A DNA stretch of 64,000 nt from Lachnospiraceae bacterium (GTDB lineage: Bacteria; Bacillota; Clostridia; Lachnospirales; Lachnospiraceae). The DNA lies in the NCBI GenBank assembly GCA_009774625.1, contig VSOB01000002.1:28147-92146 (forward strand). The letters are read 5' to 3'. The position numbers and the translations under genes are program-made. Shown one piece after another: positions 1 through 8,377 of the stretch; position 1 is the stretch's first letter, and each line of letters begins with the position of its first letter. A model generated the notes under the pieces. The model made no database searches. It was given only the letters and a program-made list of their open reading frames with translations, and was not told the origin of the DNA.

Positions 1-318
1 CTCAAGGCCATTGGGAACGTAAGTCTTTTCAGGATCAATATTCACATGACTGAAAAGATGCGTGTTCATAAAGTAACGATAGCTCTGATCATTTTCCGGC
101 GAAAGGCCCTTATACTCATCCAGATTGATGCTGGTAACCGTTGAAAAATCCAGTTCCCCCTTGTCATATCTGCGGACAAGCTCTTCATATGTCCCGACAG
201 GAGTGGAACCTGTAGCCAGTCCCAATACACAATCCGGCTTCATAATCACCTGTGCGGCAATGATATTGGCCGCCATACGGCTCATATGGTCATAGTCTCT
301 GGTTTTGATAATTTGCAT
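1..318 (-). CDS. nagB: glucosamine-6-phosphate deaminase, N-terminal part (cut by window edge)
   Basis: Reading from the ATG at 318 gives 106 codons that run off the left edge. The start [17 protein letters not shown], then [16 protein letters not shown] (substrate-binding loop) and INLDEYKGL with the catalytic-region Asp match NagB, which isomerises and deaminates glucosamine-6-phosphate to fructose-6-phosphate and ammonia in amino-sugar catabolism. A strong ribosome site (GAGGAGGAAG) precedes the ATG. The C-terminal half is outside the window, so completeness cannot be judged. No partner such as nagA is visible on this side. Confidence 0.93.
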   Translation of the reverse strand, partial: MQIIKTRDYDHMSRMAANIIAAQVIMKPDCVLGLATGSTPVGTYEELVRRYDKGELDFSTVTSINLDEYKGLSPENDQSYRYFMNTHLFSHVNIDPEKTYVPNGLE

Positions 319-426
319 GGTTTCTTCCTCCTCTACATTATTTCCCTACTCATACTCTAACATACTGGAAAAAAAGTACAAGAGTTTTTTCATGCAAATC
401 TTCTGTAACAGACAAGACAGTCAATA

Positions 427-1131
427 CTATAGATAAGAAGTGCCTCCACTTTGTAAATATTGCATATAGGCACTGACAAAAGCATTGTATTTTTCTCTGG
501 ACAGAAAAATCACCGTGCCATCCGTCAGAGATATGCTGTCCGTCGTATATTCCAGCACATAGGCAAGGTTGACCAGATACCCTCTGTGACAACGGTAAAA
601 ATTCCCGCCCAACTGCTTTTCCAGTTCATTCATCGTCCCGTAAATTTCATAACTTTTCCGGCACGTATGGATTTCCGCCTTTCTCATCCGGCTTTCCACA
701 TAAAGAATCTGATCTTTCCGCAGCATAATATTCCGGTTTCTGCTTCTGATCAGAAAAATCTCCTTTTTTTCTTTCTTCTCTGTTTTCCGAACTGCCTTTT
801 CCAGCACTTCCGCAAACTTTTTCTCCGACAGAGGCTTCAGCAAGTAATGAAATGCACCTACGTCAAAGGCGTCAAACACATATTCCTTACATTCTGTCAC
901 AAAAACCAGAATGGTATCTTCTCCTGTTTTCTGCAGCATCCTGGCTGTCTCGATTCCGTTTTTCCCTTTCATCTGAATATCCAGAAAAACCAGATCAAAC
1001 TGCCGCTTACAAGCCAGCAATTCCTCCCCCGACTCGTAGAGCGCCACTGCTGCATCTGCTCTCTGTTGCTTTATCAGTCCTCTGATCTGTTCCCTGATCA
1101 CTTTATCGTCATCACAGATTGCAATCTCCAA
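427..1131 (-). CDS. LytTR-family response regulator (AgrA/LytR-like), orphan
   Basis: This 234-residue cytoplasmic regulator has an N-terminal receiver domain (acidic IAICDDD, phospho-acceptor Asp about residue 51 in LVFLDIQMKGKNG) and a C-terminal LytTR DNA-binding domain (about 130-230, FYRCHRGYLVNL). The start codon is TTG, chosen because GAGGTG lies 5 bases upstream and MEIAICDDD aligns with the family start. LytTR proteins usually pair with a membrane histidine kinase, but none adjoins it, so it is an orphan here. Two direct repeats upstream with a 21-bp period (1236-1265) are candidate LytTR sites for autoregulation. Targets are unknown. Confidence 0.9.
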   Translation of the reverse strand: MEIAICDDDKVIREQIRGLIKQQRADAAVALYESGEELLACKRQFDLVFLDIQMKGKNGIETARMLQKTGEDTILVFVTECKEYVFDAFDVGAFHYLLKPLSEKKFAEVLEKAVRKTEKKEKKEIFLIRSRNRNIMLRKDQILYVESRMRKAEIHTCRKSYEIYGTMNELEKQLGGNFYRCHRGYLVNLAYVLEYTTDSISLTDGTVIFLSREKYNAFVSAYMQYLQSGGTSYL

Positions 1132-1202
1132 GATTTCACCTCATATATTCCGTGTACTTCCATCCGAATCTTATAAAAACCTTCCCGGCACACGCTTTAT
1201 TT

Positions 1203-1265
1203 ATTATATCGGTTTCTCTCATGGATATTTGGCAAAAATGTCATGAAGAATACAGGAAATGTCAT
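1203..1265 (-). promoter_or_regulatory. promoter -10 with upstream LytTR-like direct repeats
   Basis: On the minus strand a perfect TATAAT lies at 1208-1203, with no recognisable -35 box at the normal distance. Instead the nonamer ATGACATTT occurs twice (1265-1257 and 1244-1236), with starts exactly 21 bp apart, about two helical turns. That spacing is typical of LytTR dimer sites. An activator-dependent promoter for the LytTR gene is inferred. Confidence 0.45.
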
Positions 1266-1278
1266 CAAAAACAGTTCC

Positions 1279-1881
1279 CTATTTCACACCCAGCTCTTCC
1301 AGCGCAGAAACTGCCGCTTCCTTTGTGGTAAACAAAATTCCATGAAATCCTTCCGCCTCAGCCGCCCTGACATTGATGTCCAGATCGTCCAGAAACACAC
1401 ATTCTCCGGCTGTCAGGCCATATTTTTCCAGAAGTCTCCTGTAGATTTCCGGCTGAGGTTTGATCAGCTTCTCCTCACAGGACAGAATGCCGCCGTCTGT
1501 AAAGGGCATAAAATCCAGCGCATGGCTGCATTCTTTCCCGGCTTTAAAGGAAAAATTAGACAGATAATAAACATGATATCCCTTGCTCTTCAATTCCTGG
1601 ATCCAGGGAATCGCATACTCTGCCTTTTTCACAAGGCCGCCCACATTCACCATCATCTGCCGTATCTCCTGTTCCACGCCGGGATCGTTTTGAACCAGCA
1701 GTTGTGTCACCTCTTCATCCGACAGCAGCCCTCTGTCAAACTCATTCCATGCACTGCTCTTTACCGTAGCCTGCACTACCCGCTGATAAACCGTTTCCGT
1801 AAATCCGAAACTGCGGATGTGTTCCTCCCATGTATAATAGGTCAGTACATTTCCGATATCAAATACGATGTTCTTTATCAT
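1279..1881 (-). CDS. HAD-superfamily hydrolase (YihX-like sugar-phosphate phosphatase type)
   Basis: A 200-residue soluble phosphatase of the HAD-IA group. Motif I is FDIGNV near the N-terminus (nucleophile Asp), motif II is YYLSNFS, the motif III Lys lies in KLIKPQPEIYR, and motif IV is FLDDLDIN. The DxGN form of motif I, lacking the usual second Asp, is what YihX-type proteins show. The cap is small and helical. Substrate is not readable from sequence; glucose-1-phosphate or related sugar phosphates are a family-based guess. It is transcribed away from the yjjG-like gene at 2047. Confidence 0.85.
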   Translation of the reverse strand: MIKNIVFDIGNVLTYYTWEEHIRSFGFTETVYQRVVQATVKSSAWNEFDRGLLSDEEVTQLLVQNDPGVEQEIRQMMVNVGGLVKKAEYAIPWIQELKSKGYHVYYLSNFSFKAGKECSHALDFMPFTDGGILSCEEKLIKPQPEIYRRLLEKYGLTAGECVFLDDLDINVRAAEAEGFHGILFTTKEAAVSALEELGVK

Positions 1882-1972
1882 TTGTTCTATCCTCCTGTCA
1901 GTCTGTCCGCCTGTTTCCTTTCTGTTGCATTATAAAAGATACAACAGTTTTCCCTTCTGTGTCAAACCCGCC

Positions 1973-2001
1973 TTGCAACTCCCCCGTCCATCTGTTAAAA
2001 T
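1973..2001 (+). promoter_or_regulatory. promoter of the yjjG-like gene
   Basis: TTGCAA (1973-1978), a 17-base spacer and TAAAAT (1996-2001), with a TG one base before the -10 box (extended -10). The gene starts about 45 bases further on behind a CGGAGG ribosome site. Confidence 0.55.
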
Positions 2002-2046
2002 GACAGGACAGAAAACTCTGCCGACCATTCTTACCGGAGGTTTGTT

Positions 2047-2760
2047 ATGTACACTACGATTTTATGGGATTTGGACGATACCCTCCTTGACTTCAATGCA
2101 TCAGAAGCCTATGCATTTCATACCAGCATGGAACATGCCGGCCTTCCATCCAATGACGCGCTGCTGGCCCTCTATTCTAAAATCAATCTTTCCTTCTGGA
2201 AGATGCTGGAACGGGGCGAGATCACAAAAGAGGTTTTGCTGGGACAGCGTTTTACCAGCTTTTTTGAAGCTGCCGGCATTACCGGTGTGGATGTCCCGTT
2301 GTTCCGGGATACTTATCAGAGGCTTCTTGGAAGCACTGCCTATGACACAGAAGATTCGCTTACGCTCTGCCGGCTGCTCCACAAGACTCACCGGCAGTAT
2401 ATCGTGACAAACGGTGTGGCCTCCACCCAGCGCAACAGACTGCGCCTGAGCCATCTGGACGAGGTAATGGACGGACTTTTCATCTCAGAAGAACTGGGCT
2501 GTGAAAAACCTTCTGCCCGTTTTTTTACCCGCAGCTTTCAACAGATTCCCGATTTTAAAAAAGAGGAAGCCGTCATCGTAGGCGACTCCCTCACAAGCGA
2601 TATGGCAGGCGGCAATCAGGCAGGTATCGCCTGCTGCTGGTACAATCCAAAACAATATCCGGCCCCCGATAACCTCCGGATCCATCATACGATCCGGACG
2701 CTATGGGAGCTGCCTCCCCTGGTGGGCAGACCGGACATCCTCCGGTCTGCCACATCCTGA
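2047..2760 (+). CDS. yjjG: HAD-family noncanonical pyrimidine nucleotidase (YjjG-like)
   Basis: 237 residues. Motif I is WDLDDTLLDF, with both catalytic aspartates. A helical cap follows, then motif II IVTNGVASTQ, the motif III Lys in GCEKPSARFF and motif IV IVGDSLTSDM with AGIACCWYNP. This order and wording match YjjG, a house-cleaning 5'-nucleotidase acting on noncanonical pyrimidine nucleotides. A ribosome site (GGAGG) stands 7 bases before the ATG. It is one of few plus-strand genes here and converges on bioA. Confidence 0.85.
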   Translation: MYTTILWDLDDTLLDFNASEAYAFHTSMEHAGLPSNDALLALYSKINLSFWKMLERGEITKEVLLGQRFTSFFEAAGITGVDVPLFRDTYQRLLGSTAYDTEDSLTLCRLLHKTHRQYIVTNGVASTQRNRLRLSHLDEVMDGLFISEELGCEKPSARFFTRSFQQIPDFKKEEAVIVGDSLTSDMAGGNQAGIACCWYNPKQYPAPDNLRIHHTIRTLWELPPLVGRPDILRSATS

Positions 2761-2765
2761 AGCCG

Positions 2766-2798
2766 TGGCGCTGCCCTCCCTCCGGGAAGGCAGCGCCA
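2766..2798. terminator. strong hairpin between convergent yjjG and bioA
   Basis: A 10-bp GC-rich stem, TGGCGCTGCC (2766-2775) with GGCAGCGCCA (2789-2798), and a second TCCC/GGGA pairing inside the loop. It lies exactly between two convergent stop codons. There is no long T-run on either side, so it may act as a bidirectional stop or 3'-end protector rather than a classic terminator. Confidence 0.5.
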
Positions 2799-2799
2799 T

Positions 2800-3999
2800 T
2801 CAGCGCCGGAACCAGGCTTTCATGCAATCCAGCACACAGACCAGCTCTTCCTCCCGTATCACATAGGGCACCATCGCATACAGATATTTCAGAAACGGCC
2901 GGCTGAACACGCCCCGCGCCCTGGCAAACTGCTGATACCCTTCAAGGGTTTTGGCATCTTTTACCTCCACACAGACACATCCCCCCATCATCCGCACCTC
3001 CCTTATGCGCGGATCGGAAAAGCCAGCCATTTCCTGTCTGGTAATTTCCTCAATCCCGGCGATCTTGTCCATATACCTTTCTGTTTCAAACAGCTCTATA
3101 GATGCAAGGGCTGCGCTGCAGGCCAGCGCATTGCCCATAAAAGTGGGTCCATGCATCAGGGCATGGTCCGGATTGTCGCTGTAAAACCCCTCATAAACCT
3201 TTCGGTTTGCCACTGTAACCGCATGTCCGATATAACCGCCTGTCAGAGCTTTGCCCAGCACCAGGATATCCGGCTGTACCAGATCGGCTACAAACCGGTT
3301 CCCTGTTCTGCCAAAGCCGGTTGCCACCTCATCGAAGATCAGCAGTACGTCATACTGGTCGCATAACTGCCTTGCACGCTTCAGAAAAGACACATCATAC
3401 ATTCTCATACCGCCCGCTCCCTGCAGAAGAGGTTCCACGATCAGACAGTTTAATTTTGTATGAAAACGGGCAAAGGCTTCCTCCAACGCAGGGATTTCTG
3501 TGGGAATATGTATGACATCCTTTTTTTCCCCGCAGGCTTCCAGAATAAAATGATAATCTTCATCATCCCCTGCCTCCATCGTTTTAAAGGTATCTCCATG
3601 ATAGGCATGGGTCAGAGACAAAATTCCGGTCCGCTGCAGCTCTCCCCTATTGATATAGTACTGGAGCGCCATTTTCAGCGCAACTTCCACCCCTACACTG
3701 CCGGAATCGGAAAAAAAGCAGTAGTCCAGATCTCCCGGCAGCCATTCTGCCAGCTTATCCGCCAGCCGTTTTACCGGCTCATGAGTCAGTCCGCCCAGCA
3801 TCACATGGGAAAACTGCCGTGCCTGCTTTACAATCGCTTCTGTCAGGACCGGGTGCCGATACCCATGTATCACACTCCACCAGGACGATATGGAATCTAT
3901 CATCCTTCCCTCCTTCGTATCAAGCCAGACGCCCTCTGCACCCACGATTTCATAAGGTTCCCGCATGGTTTTCATCTGTTCATAAGGATACCAGATCAT
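2800..3999 (-). CDS. bioA: adenosylmethionine-8-amino-7-oxononanoate aminotransferase
   Basis: A class-III PLP aminotransferase of 399 residues, slightly shorter than many BioA. It transfers the amino group of S-adenosylmethionine to KAPA to give DAPA, the antepenultimate step of biotin synthesis. Visible family marks are SSWWSVIHGYRHP at the N-terminus, FSDSGSVGVEVALKM, HAYHGDTFKT, the PLP-pyridine Asp in IFDEVATGFGRTG (about 223) and the Schiff-base Lys in LVLGKALTGG (about 250). It is the last gene of bioY-bioD-bioA, 83 bases after bioD. No bioF, bioB, bioC or bioH is present in this window. Confidence 0.95.
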   Translation of the reverse strand: MIWYPYEQMKTMREPYEIVGAEGVWLDTKEGRMIDSISSWWSVIHGYRHPVLTEAIVKQARQFSHVMLGGLTHEPVKRLADKLAEWLPGDLDYCFFSDSGSVGVEVALKMALQYYINRGELQRTGILSLTHAYHGDTFKTMEAGDDEDYHFILEACGEKKDVIHIPTEIPALEEAFARFHTKLNCLIVEPLLQGAGGMRMYDVSFLKRARQLCDQYDVLLIFDEVATGFGRTGNRFVADLVQPDILVLGKALTGGYIGHAVTVANRKVYEGFYSDNPDHALMHGPTFMGNALACSAALASIELFETERYMDKIAGIEEITRQEMAGFSDPRIREVRMMGGCVCVEVKDAKTLEGYQQFARARGVFSRPFLKYLYAMVPYVIREEELVCVLDCMKAWFRR

Positions 4000-4082
4000 C
4001 GCATTTCCTCCGTTCAGTCTTTGATTCCCGTATCAGTATCGCTATCGCTGTTATTTCCATTGCTTTATCATTATGATTCATA

Positions 4083-4793
4083 TTATCTGGCGCCGGCTTT
4101 GCCGGCGGAAGGCCGGTACAGCCCCAGCAGTGTTTCTGTCTCCATCGGCAGATCAGAGCATCCCTCCTCAATGCAGGCAAGCACCGGCAGTCCGGTCACA
4201 TACTCACACATCCTTTTATTGTCCTCTTCCATCACATCATTGGGATGAAAGTGATTCAGCAGGATGCCCGCTGCCCCGATCCCCCGGCTTTTCATATATG
4301 CCGCTGTCAAAGCTACGGCATTGATGGTACCCAGACCGGCATCCGCCACAATCAGACAGACCGGAGCCAATGCCTGAATCACATCCTCCATCCAGATTTC
4401 TTCCCCGCCCATTGCGACAGGACAGCAGATCCCCCCGCTCCCCTCCACTGTAATGTGGGAATAGCGTTCTGCCAGATGTTCAAATCCCCGCCTCACCACT
4501 TCCATCCGCACCGGATTGCCCTCCAGTCTGGATGCCAGATGGGGTGAAACCGCAGACTCATACACATACGGACACATGGTTTCCAAAGGCTGCTCCAGGC
4601 CCGCCGTCTGTTTTACATACAACGCATCTCCCGGTATCAGACTTCCGTCTTTTTCTCTGCTGTTGCCGCTCATGGCCGCCTTATAATAGGCCGCGCTCAC
4701 ACCTGCTTCTCTCAGTTTTTTCAGAATCAGTCCGGATACATAGGTTTTGCCCACGTCGGTACCTGTACCTGTGATAAACAGACTTCTGCTCAT
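4083..4793 (-). CDS. bioD: dethiobiotin synthetase
   Basis: An ATP-dependent carboxylase that closes the ureido ring of dethiobiotin. With the start at 4793 (236 residues) the protein begins MSRSLFITGTGTDVGKTYV, the usual BioD N-terminus with its P-loop. EGSGGICCP and the DAGLGTINAV region follow as in the family. A longer in-frame start at 4820 abuts the bioY stop, but the internal ATG has a GAGAGG ribosome site and the canonical N-terminus. It is co-transcribed with bioY and bioA. Confidence 0.93.
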   Translation of the reverse strand: MSRSLFITGTGTDVGKTYVSGLILKKLREAGVSAAYYKAAMSGNSREKDGSLIPGDALYVKQTAGLEQPLETMCPYVYESAVSPHLASRLEGNPVRMEVVRRGFEHLAERYSHITVEGSGGICCPVAMGGEEIWMEDVIQALAPVCLIVADAGLGTINAVALTAAYMKSRGIGAAGILLNHFHPNDVMEEDNKRMCEYVTGLPVLACIEEGCSDLPMETETLLGLYRPSAGKAGAR

Positions 4794-4820
4794 CGAACGC
4801 CTCTCTTTCTGCAGCCACAT

Positions 4821-5399
4821 CTAACCCATACGCTCCAACACCGGTTTCAAACGTCTGGCCAGCTCTGCCGCCAGAAAGCACAGACAGAGATCCCCTGGCA
4901 CCGCCAGCAGAAAACAATATAAAAACAGGGCTTCCAGACCAATGGGAGTATGAATGACATAATTGCAGATCACATAATAATAGGCCATGCCTGCTCCATA
5001 CACGATGGCCAGCCCCAGCAGATTGGCCGCCAGTATCTTACCGAAGCTGAGCCGTTCCAGCCGCTCCACAAGCCGACCGGTCACATAGCTGGCTATGATA
5101 AACCCAATGATATAGCCAAAACTGGGCTTCCAGATATAATAGATACCGCCGCCCTCCGCGAACACAGGCAGACCGATCAGCCCCAGCAGCGCATACAGCG
5201 TCACACTGCACGCACCCAGACGTCCCCCCAGCAAAAGCCCTGCCATCATCGTAAATAAAAACTGCAGCGTAAAAGGCACCACCGGTATCGGTATCTTAAT
5301 AAACGCTCCTGCTGTAATCAGCACTGTAAACAACGCACACAGCACCATTTCCTTTGTTGCAATCTTCTGTTTCATCCCCTGTTTTGTTTTCTGCTCCAT
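4821..5399 (-). CDS. bioY: biotin transporter S component BioY
   Basis: 192 residues with about six membrane helices. The family core is visible: IPVVPFTLQFLFTMMAGLLL, GACSVTLYALLGLIGLPVFA and GGGIYYIWKPSFGYIIGFI. BioY is the substrate-binding unit of energy-coupling-factor biotin uptake and needs shared EcfA/EcfT components, which are not in this window. As first gene of the bio operon it sits directly behind two BirA-type operators, so uptake and synthesis are probably repressed together by BirA with biotinyl-AMP. Confidence 0.94.
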   Translation of the reverse strand: MEQKTKQGMKQKIATKEMVLCALFTVLITAGAFIKIPIPVVPFTLQFLFTMMAGLLLGGRLGACSVTLYALLGLIGLPVFAEGGGIYYIWKPSFGYIIGFIIASYVTGRLVERLERLSFGKILAANLLGLAIVYGAGMAYYYVICNYVIHTPIGLEALFLYCFLLAVPGDLCLCFLAAELARRLKPVLERMG

Positions 5400-5441
5400 C
5401 CTGTTTCGTCCCTTTCCAAAAGTTTTCTGTATGTATATTAT

Positions 5442-5508
5442 TTGTCAACTATTTTATTATATTTTGTTGACAATATATTGTCAACTACTTTATATAATTA
5501 GTTTACAT
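5442..5508 (-). promoter_or_regulatory. two BirA-type operators overlapping the bioY promoter
   Basis: Site 1 is TTGTCAAC (5442-5449), 16 bases, GTTGACAA (5466-5473), a perfect 8-bp inverted repeat. Site 2 is TTGTCAAC (5478-5485), 15 bases, GTTTACAT (5501-5508). Both have the Firmicute BirA box form TTGT(T/C)AAC-N15/16-GTTRACAA. On the minus strand the consensus promoter TTGACA (5484-5479), 17 bases, TATAAT (5461-5456) lies inside them, so binding of BirA would block RNA polymerase. Confidence 0.85.
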
Positions 5509-5544
5509 TTTTTGAGGCGCTGTGCGCCGTGCGCCAGCGGGAAT

Positions 5545-5575
5545 AAAAAATCGGCCCTGTCTTTCGACAGAGCCG
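5545..5575 (-). terminator. rho-independent terminator of purA
   Basis: On the minus strand a perfect stem apart from one G-U pair, CGGCTCTGTC-GAAA-GACAGGGCCG, is followed by ATTTTTTATT. It starts 20 bases after the purA stop and has a classic GAAA tetraloop. Confidence 0.9.
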
Positions 5576-5594
5576 TCCATAAAACATATTATTT

Positions 5595-6887
5595 TTATTT
5601 TTGCAGCACACTTTTTCTGTATATAATATCTTCCCGCCCCGGTCCGTTGCTGACCATCGTAATGGGATAACCGATCTGAGATTCGATAAACTCCACATAC
5701 TCCCGGCAGTTTTCGGGAAGGTTCTCATACTCCCTGATTCCCCTGATATCCGATTTCCAGCCCGGCAGCATCTTAAATACCGGCTTTGCCTGTTCCAGCT
5801 TTGCGGTAACCGGAAATTCCGTTGTGATCTTTCCGTCCAGTTCATATCCCACACAGACCGGGATCTCATCCAGATATCCCAGTACATCCAGTACCGTAAA
5901 GGCCACATCTGTGGTGCCCTGCAGACGGCAGCCGTATTTGGAAGCCACACAGTCAAACCACCCCATCCGTCTGGGACGTCCTGTGGTAGCGCCAAATTCC
6001 CCTCCGTCGCCGCCCCGCCTGCGGAGTTCATCCGCCTGACTGCCAAAAATCTCGGATACAAAAGCCCCGGCTCCCACAGCGGAAGAATATGCCTTGCATA
6101 CAGTGATGATCTGCCTGATTTCATACGGCGGGATCCCTGCGCCGATCGCGCCATAGGCTGCCAGTGTGGAAGAAGAAGTTACCATAGGATAGATCCCGTG
6201 ATCCGGATCCTTCAGTGTGCCAAGCTGCCCTTCCAGCAGAATGGTTTTTCCATCCCGGATGGCCTGAGCCAGATAAGCAGACACATCACATACATAGGGA
6301 GCAATCATTTCTTTATATTTATGCAGTGCGGCAAGCAGCTCCTCCGGATCAATGGCAGGCTTTTGATAGAGGTGAGTAAACAGTACATTTTTTATTTCAC
6401 AGACCCCCGCCACCTTTTCCCGCAGCAGCTCTTCCTCAAACAGCTCACTGACCTGAAAACCGATTTTGGCATATTTATCAGAATAAAACGGTGCAATACC
6501 TGATTTGGTGGAGCCAAACGACTTGCCGCCCAGACGTTCCTCTTCGTATTGATCCTGCAGGATATGATACGGCATCACGATCTGTGCCCGGTCTGACACC
6601 AGTATCCTGGGCGCAGGCACCCCCCGGTCCGTAATGGATTTGATCTCTTCTGTTAAAATCGGAATGTTCAGCGCCACTCCGTTTCCTATAATATTGGCAG
6701 TATGGGTATAAAAAACGCCTGACGGCAATGTATGCAGCGCAAATTTTCCATAATTGTTTACAATGGTATGTCCCGCATTGGCGCCGCCCTGAAACCGGAC
6801 AATGATATCCGACTCCCTGGCCAGCATGTCGGTAATCTTACCCTTGCCCTCATCTCCCCAGTTTGCTCCTACGACCGCTTTTACCAT
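5595..6887 (-). CDS. purA: adenylosuccinate synthetase
   Basis: 430 residues, the normal length. It joins IMP and aspartate using GTP, the first committed step to AMP. The N-terminus VVGANWGDEGKGKITDML holds the GTP-binding P-loop and catalytic Asp. GGANAGHTIV, the IMP-binding region near GSTKSGIAPFYSDKY, VTVCKAYSSAVGAG-like text and TGRPRRMGWFD are family marks. It is monocistronic, with its own promoter and terminator. Confidence 0.97.
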   Translation of the reverse strand: MVKAVVGANWGDEGKGKITDMLARESDIIVRFQGGANAGHTIVNNYGKFALHTLPSGVFYTHTANIIGNGVALNIPILTEEIKSITDRGVPAPRILVSDRAQIVMPYHILQDQYEEERLGGKSFGSTKSGIAPFYSDKYAKIGFQVSELFEEELLREKVAGVCEIKNVLFTHLYQKPAIDPEELLAALHKYKEMIAPYVCDVSAYLAQAIRDGKTILLEGQLGTLKDPDHGIYPMVTSSSTLAAYGAIGAGIPPYEIRQIITVCKAYSSAVGAGAFVSEIFGSQADELRRRGGDGGEFGATTGRPRRMGWFDCVASKYGCRLQGTTDVAFTVLDVLGYLDEIPVCVGYELDGKITTEFPVTAKLEQAKPVFKMLPGWKSDIRGIREYENLPENCREYVEFIESQIGYPITMVSNGPGREDIIYRKSVLQK

Positions 6888-6943
6888 GTTATACAGCTCC
6901 TCTCAAAACTGATTTTTTCCATTTTCCGGCATTCGCCCTGTAT

Positions 6944-7028
6944 ATTATACACAAACCTGTCCCATAAGTAAAACCCATCTTGCAATTATTTGCAAACAAT
7001 TGCATTTTCAGGCTCCGGAACATATAAT
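6944..7028. promoter_or_regulatory. divergent promoters of purA (-) and the 7069 gene (+) with a shared inverted repeat
   Basis: purA promoter on minus: TTTACT (6972-6967), 17 bases, TATAAT (6949-6944). Plus promoter: TTGCAT (7000-7005), 17 bases, TATAAT (7023-7028). Between them lies TGCAATT (6981-6987), 10 bases, AATTGCA (6998-7004), a perfect 7-bp inverted repeat overlapping the plus -35 box and placed just upstream of the purA -35. It is a candidate shared operator; the protein that would bind is unknown. Confidence 0.6.
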
Positions 7029-7068
7029 AAATACAATAAGTTGAAAAACAAAACCAGGGAGGCAGAAA

Positions 7069-7602
7069 ATGCAGGGAAAAATCAGACACACCAGAAACGG
7101 ATTGTTCGCCACACTTTTTATCATGGCGCTTGTATTTGCCGCCGCCGCCCTTTGGCAGCTCTGCCATCTGCCAGATCCCGGCCTTTATCAGGACAAGGGG
7201 ATCTACACCTTTGTCCCTTATCAGGTGCTGCCCATCCAGGTCAAAAATAACACCACCGGCAGAAACAAACGAATGAATCCTACCAAAACCGTATACAAAG
7301 TCTACTACCGAACCAAAGAATACAGCGGCTATGAATGGAGCCAGGAAGCGCCTTCCAAAAGCGCCGGCGTCGACATCGTGGCAGAAAAAAAGCCCTGCCA
7401 ACGCCGTGTACTTTTCAGAACAGACACCGGCACCTATCTTACCGTAGATGCCGGCCAGACTGCGGAAAGCTACTTCCTGGGCCTGCGCCGCCGCTGCCTG
7501 CTCATAACGGGCGGCTGTCTTTTATATTGTGCCGTCTCTCTCATCCTGCGCATTGTTTTCAAAAAAGCAAAAAAACGCAAACGCACTCCGGCCCGCTTCT
7601 GA
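7069..7602 (+). CDS. membrane protein of unknown function, two transmembrane segments
   Basis: A 177-residue protein I do not recognise. One membrane helix lies near the N-terminus (about residues 13-31, LFATLFIMALVFAAAALW) and one near the C-terminus (about 144-164, CLLITGGCLLYCAVSLILRIVF), followed by a lysine/arginine-rich tail. Between them is a region of about 110 residues, probably outside the cell by the positive-inside rule (both ends are basic). A GGGAGG ribosome site and a perfect -10 box support expression. It converges on xth with directly abutting stop codons. Confidence 0.7.
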   Translation: MQGKIRHTRNGLFATLFIMALVFAAAALWQLCHLPDPGLYQDKGIYTFVPYQVLPIQVKNNTTGRNKRMNPTKTVYKVYYRTKEYSGYEWSQEAPSKSAGVDIVAEKKPCQRRVLFRTDTGTYLTVDAGQTAESYFLGLRRRCLLITGGCLLYCAVSLILRIVFKKAKKRKRTPARF

Positions 7603-8361
7603 CTATTTCAGCAGCAGCCCTACCGGACAGTGATCAGACCCCGGTACCTGAGAATAGATCAAAGCGTCCTGCAGCATTTCCTCCAGCGCCCCGGAAACCA
7701 GAAAATAGTCAATCCGCCATCCGGCATTTTTTTCTCTTGCGTGGAACCGGTACGACCACCAGGAATAAGCGCCCTCCCGGTCCGGATAGAAAAAGCGGAA
7801 AGTATCCAGAAACCCGCTGCCCAGCAGGCGGGAGAATTTTTCCCTTTCTTCATCCGTAAAGCCTGCATTTTTATGATTGGATGCAGGATTTTTCAAGTCG
7901 ATTTCCTGATGGGCCACATTCATATCCCCGCAGCAGATCACCGGTTTTTTCTCCTCCAGTTTCTGCAGAAAGTCCAGGAATGCATCTTCCCATTCCATCC
8001 GGTAAGCAAGTCTGGCCAGCTCTCTCTGTGAATTGGGCGTATAGACCGTCACCACATAAAAGGTTTCATATTCTGCCGTCAGCACACGGCCTTCTTTGTC
8101 ATGCTCCGGTACACCGATACCTCTTATCACCTGCAGCGGTTCCTTCCTGGTCAGCAGCGCCGTACCGGAATATCCTTTTTTCTCTGCATAATTAAAATAC
8201 TGATGATAACCGGGCAGTGAAAGGGTGATCTGCCCCTCCTGCAGCTTTGTCTCCTGCACGCACATAATATCCGGCTCCTGAGCCTTTACGAACTCAGAAA
8301 ACCCTTTGCCCTCACAGGCACGCAGTCCATTTACATTCCATGAAATCAGTTTCTGTCCCAT
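7603..8361 (-). CDS. xth: exodeoxyribonuclease III / AP endonuclease
   Basis: 252 residues from the ATG at 8361, chosen because MGQKLISWNVNGLRA is the usual start and GGGGGAAG precedes it; a longer start would run into mgtE. Metal and catalytic motifs of the EEP fold are clear: WNVNGLR, the Glu in CVQETKL, VYTPNSQ, CGDMNVAH, YSWWSYR and the final GSDHCPVGL with the catalytic Asp-His pair. It repairs abasic sites in DNA. It is last in the yigZ-mgtE-xth operon, 16 bases after mgtE. Confidence 0.94.
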   Translation of the reverse strand: MGQKLISWNVNGLRACEGKGFSEFVKAQEPDIMCVQETKLQEGQITLSLPGYHQYFNYAEKKGYSGTALLTRKEPLQVIRGIGVPEHDKEGRVLTAEYETFYVVTVYTPNSQRELARLAYRMEWEDAFLDFLQKLEEKKPVICCGDMNVAHQEIDLKNPASNHKNAGFTDEEREKFSRLLGSGFLDTFRFFYPDREGAYSWWSYRFHAREKNAGWRIDYFLVSGALEEMLQDALIYSQVPGSDHCPVGLLLK

Positions 8362-8377
8362 CGCATCTTCCCCCTGT

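Noticed and set aside
350..592. 80-codon open frame on minus overlapping the LytTR gene end
   Set aside because: It is an out-of-frame shadow of the LytTR gene's 3' end extending past its stop; no support for translation.
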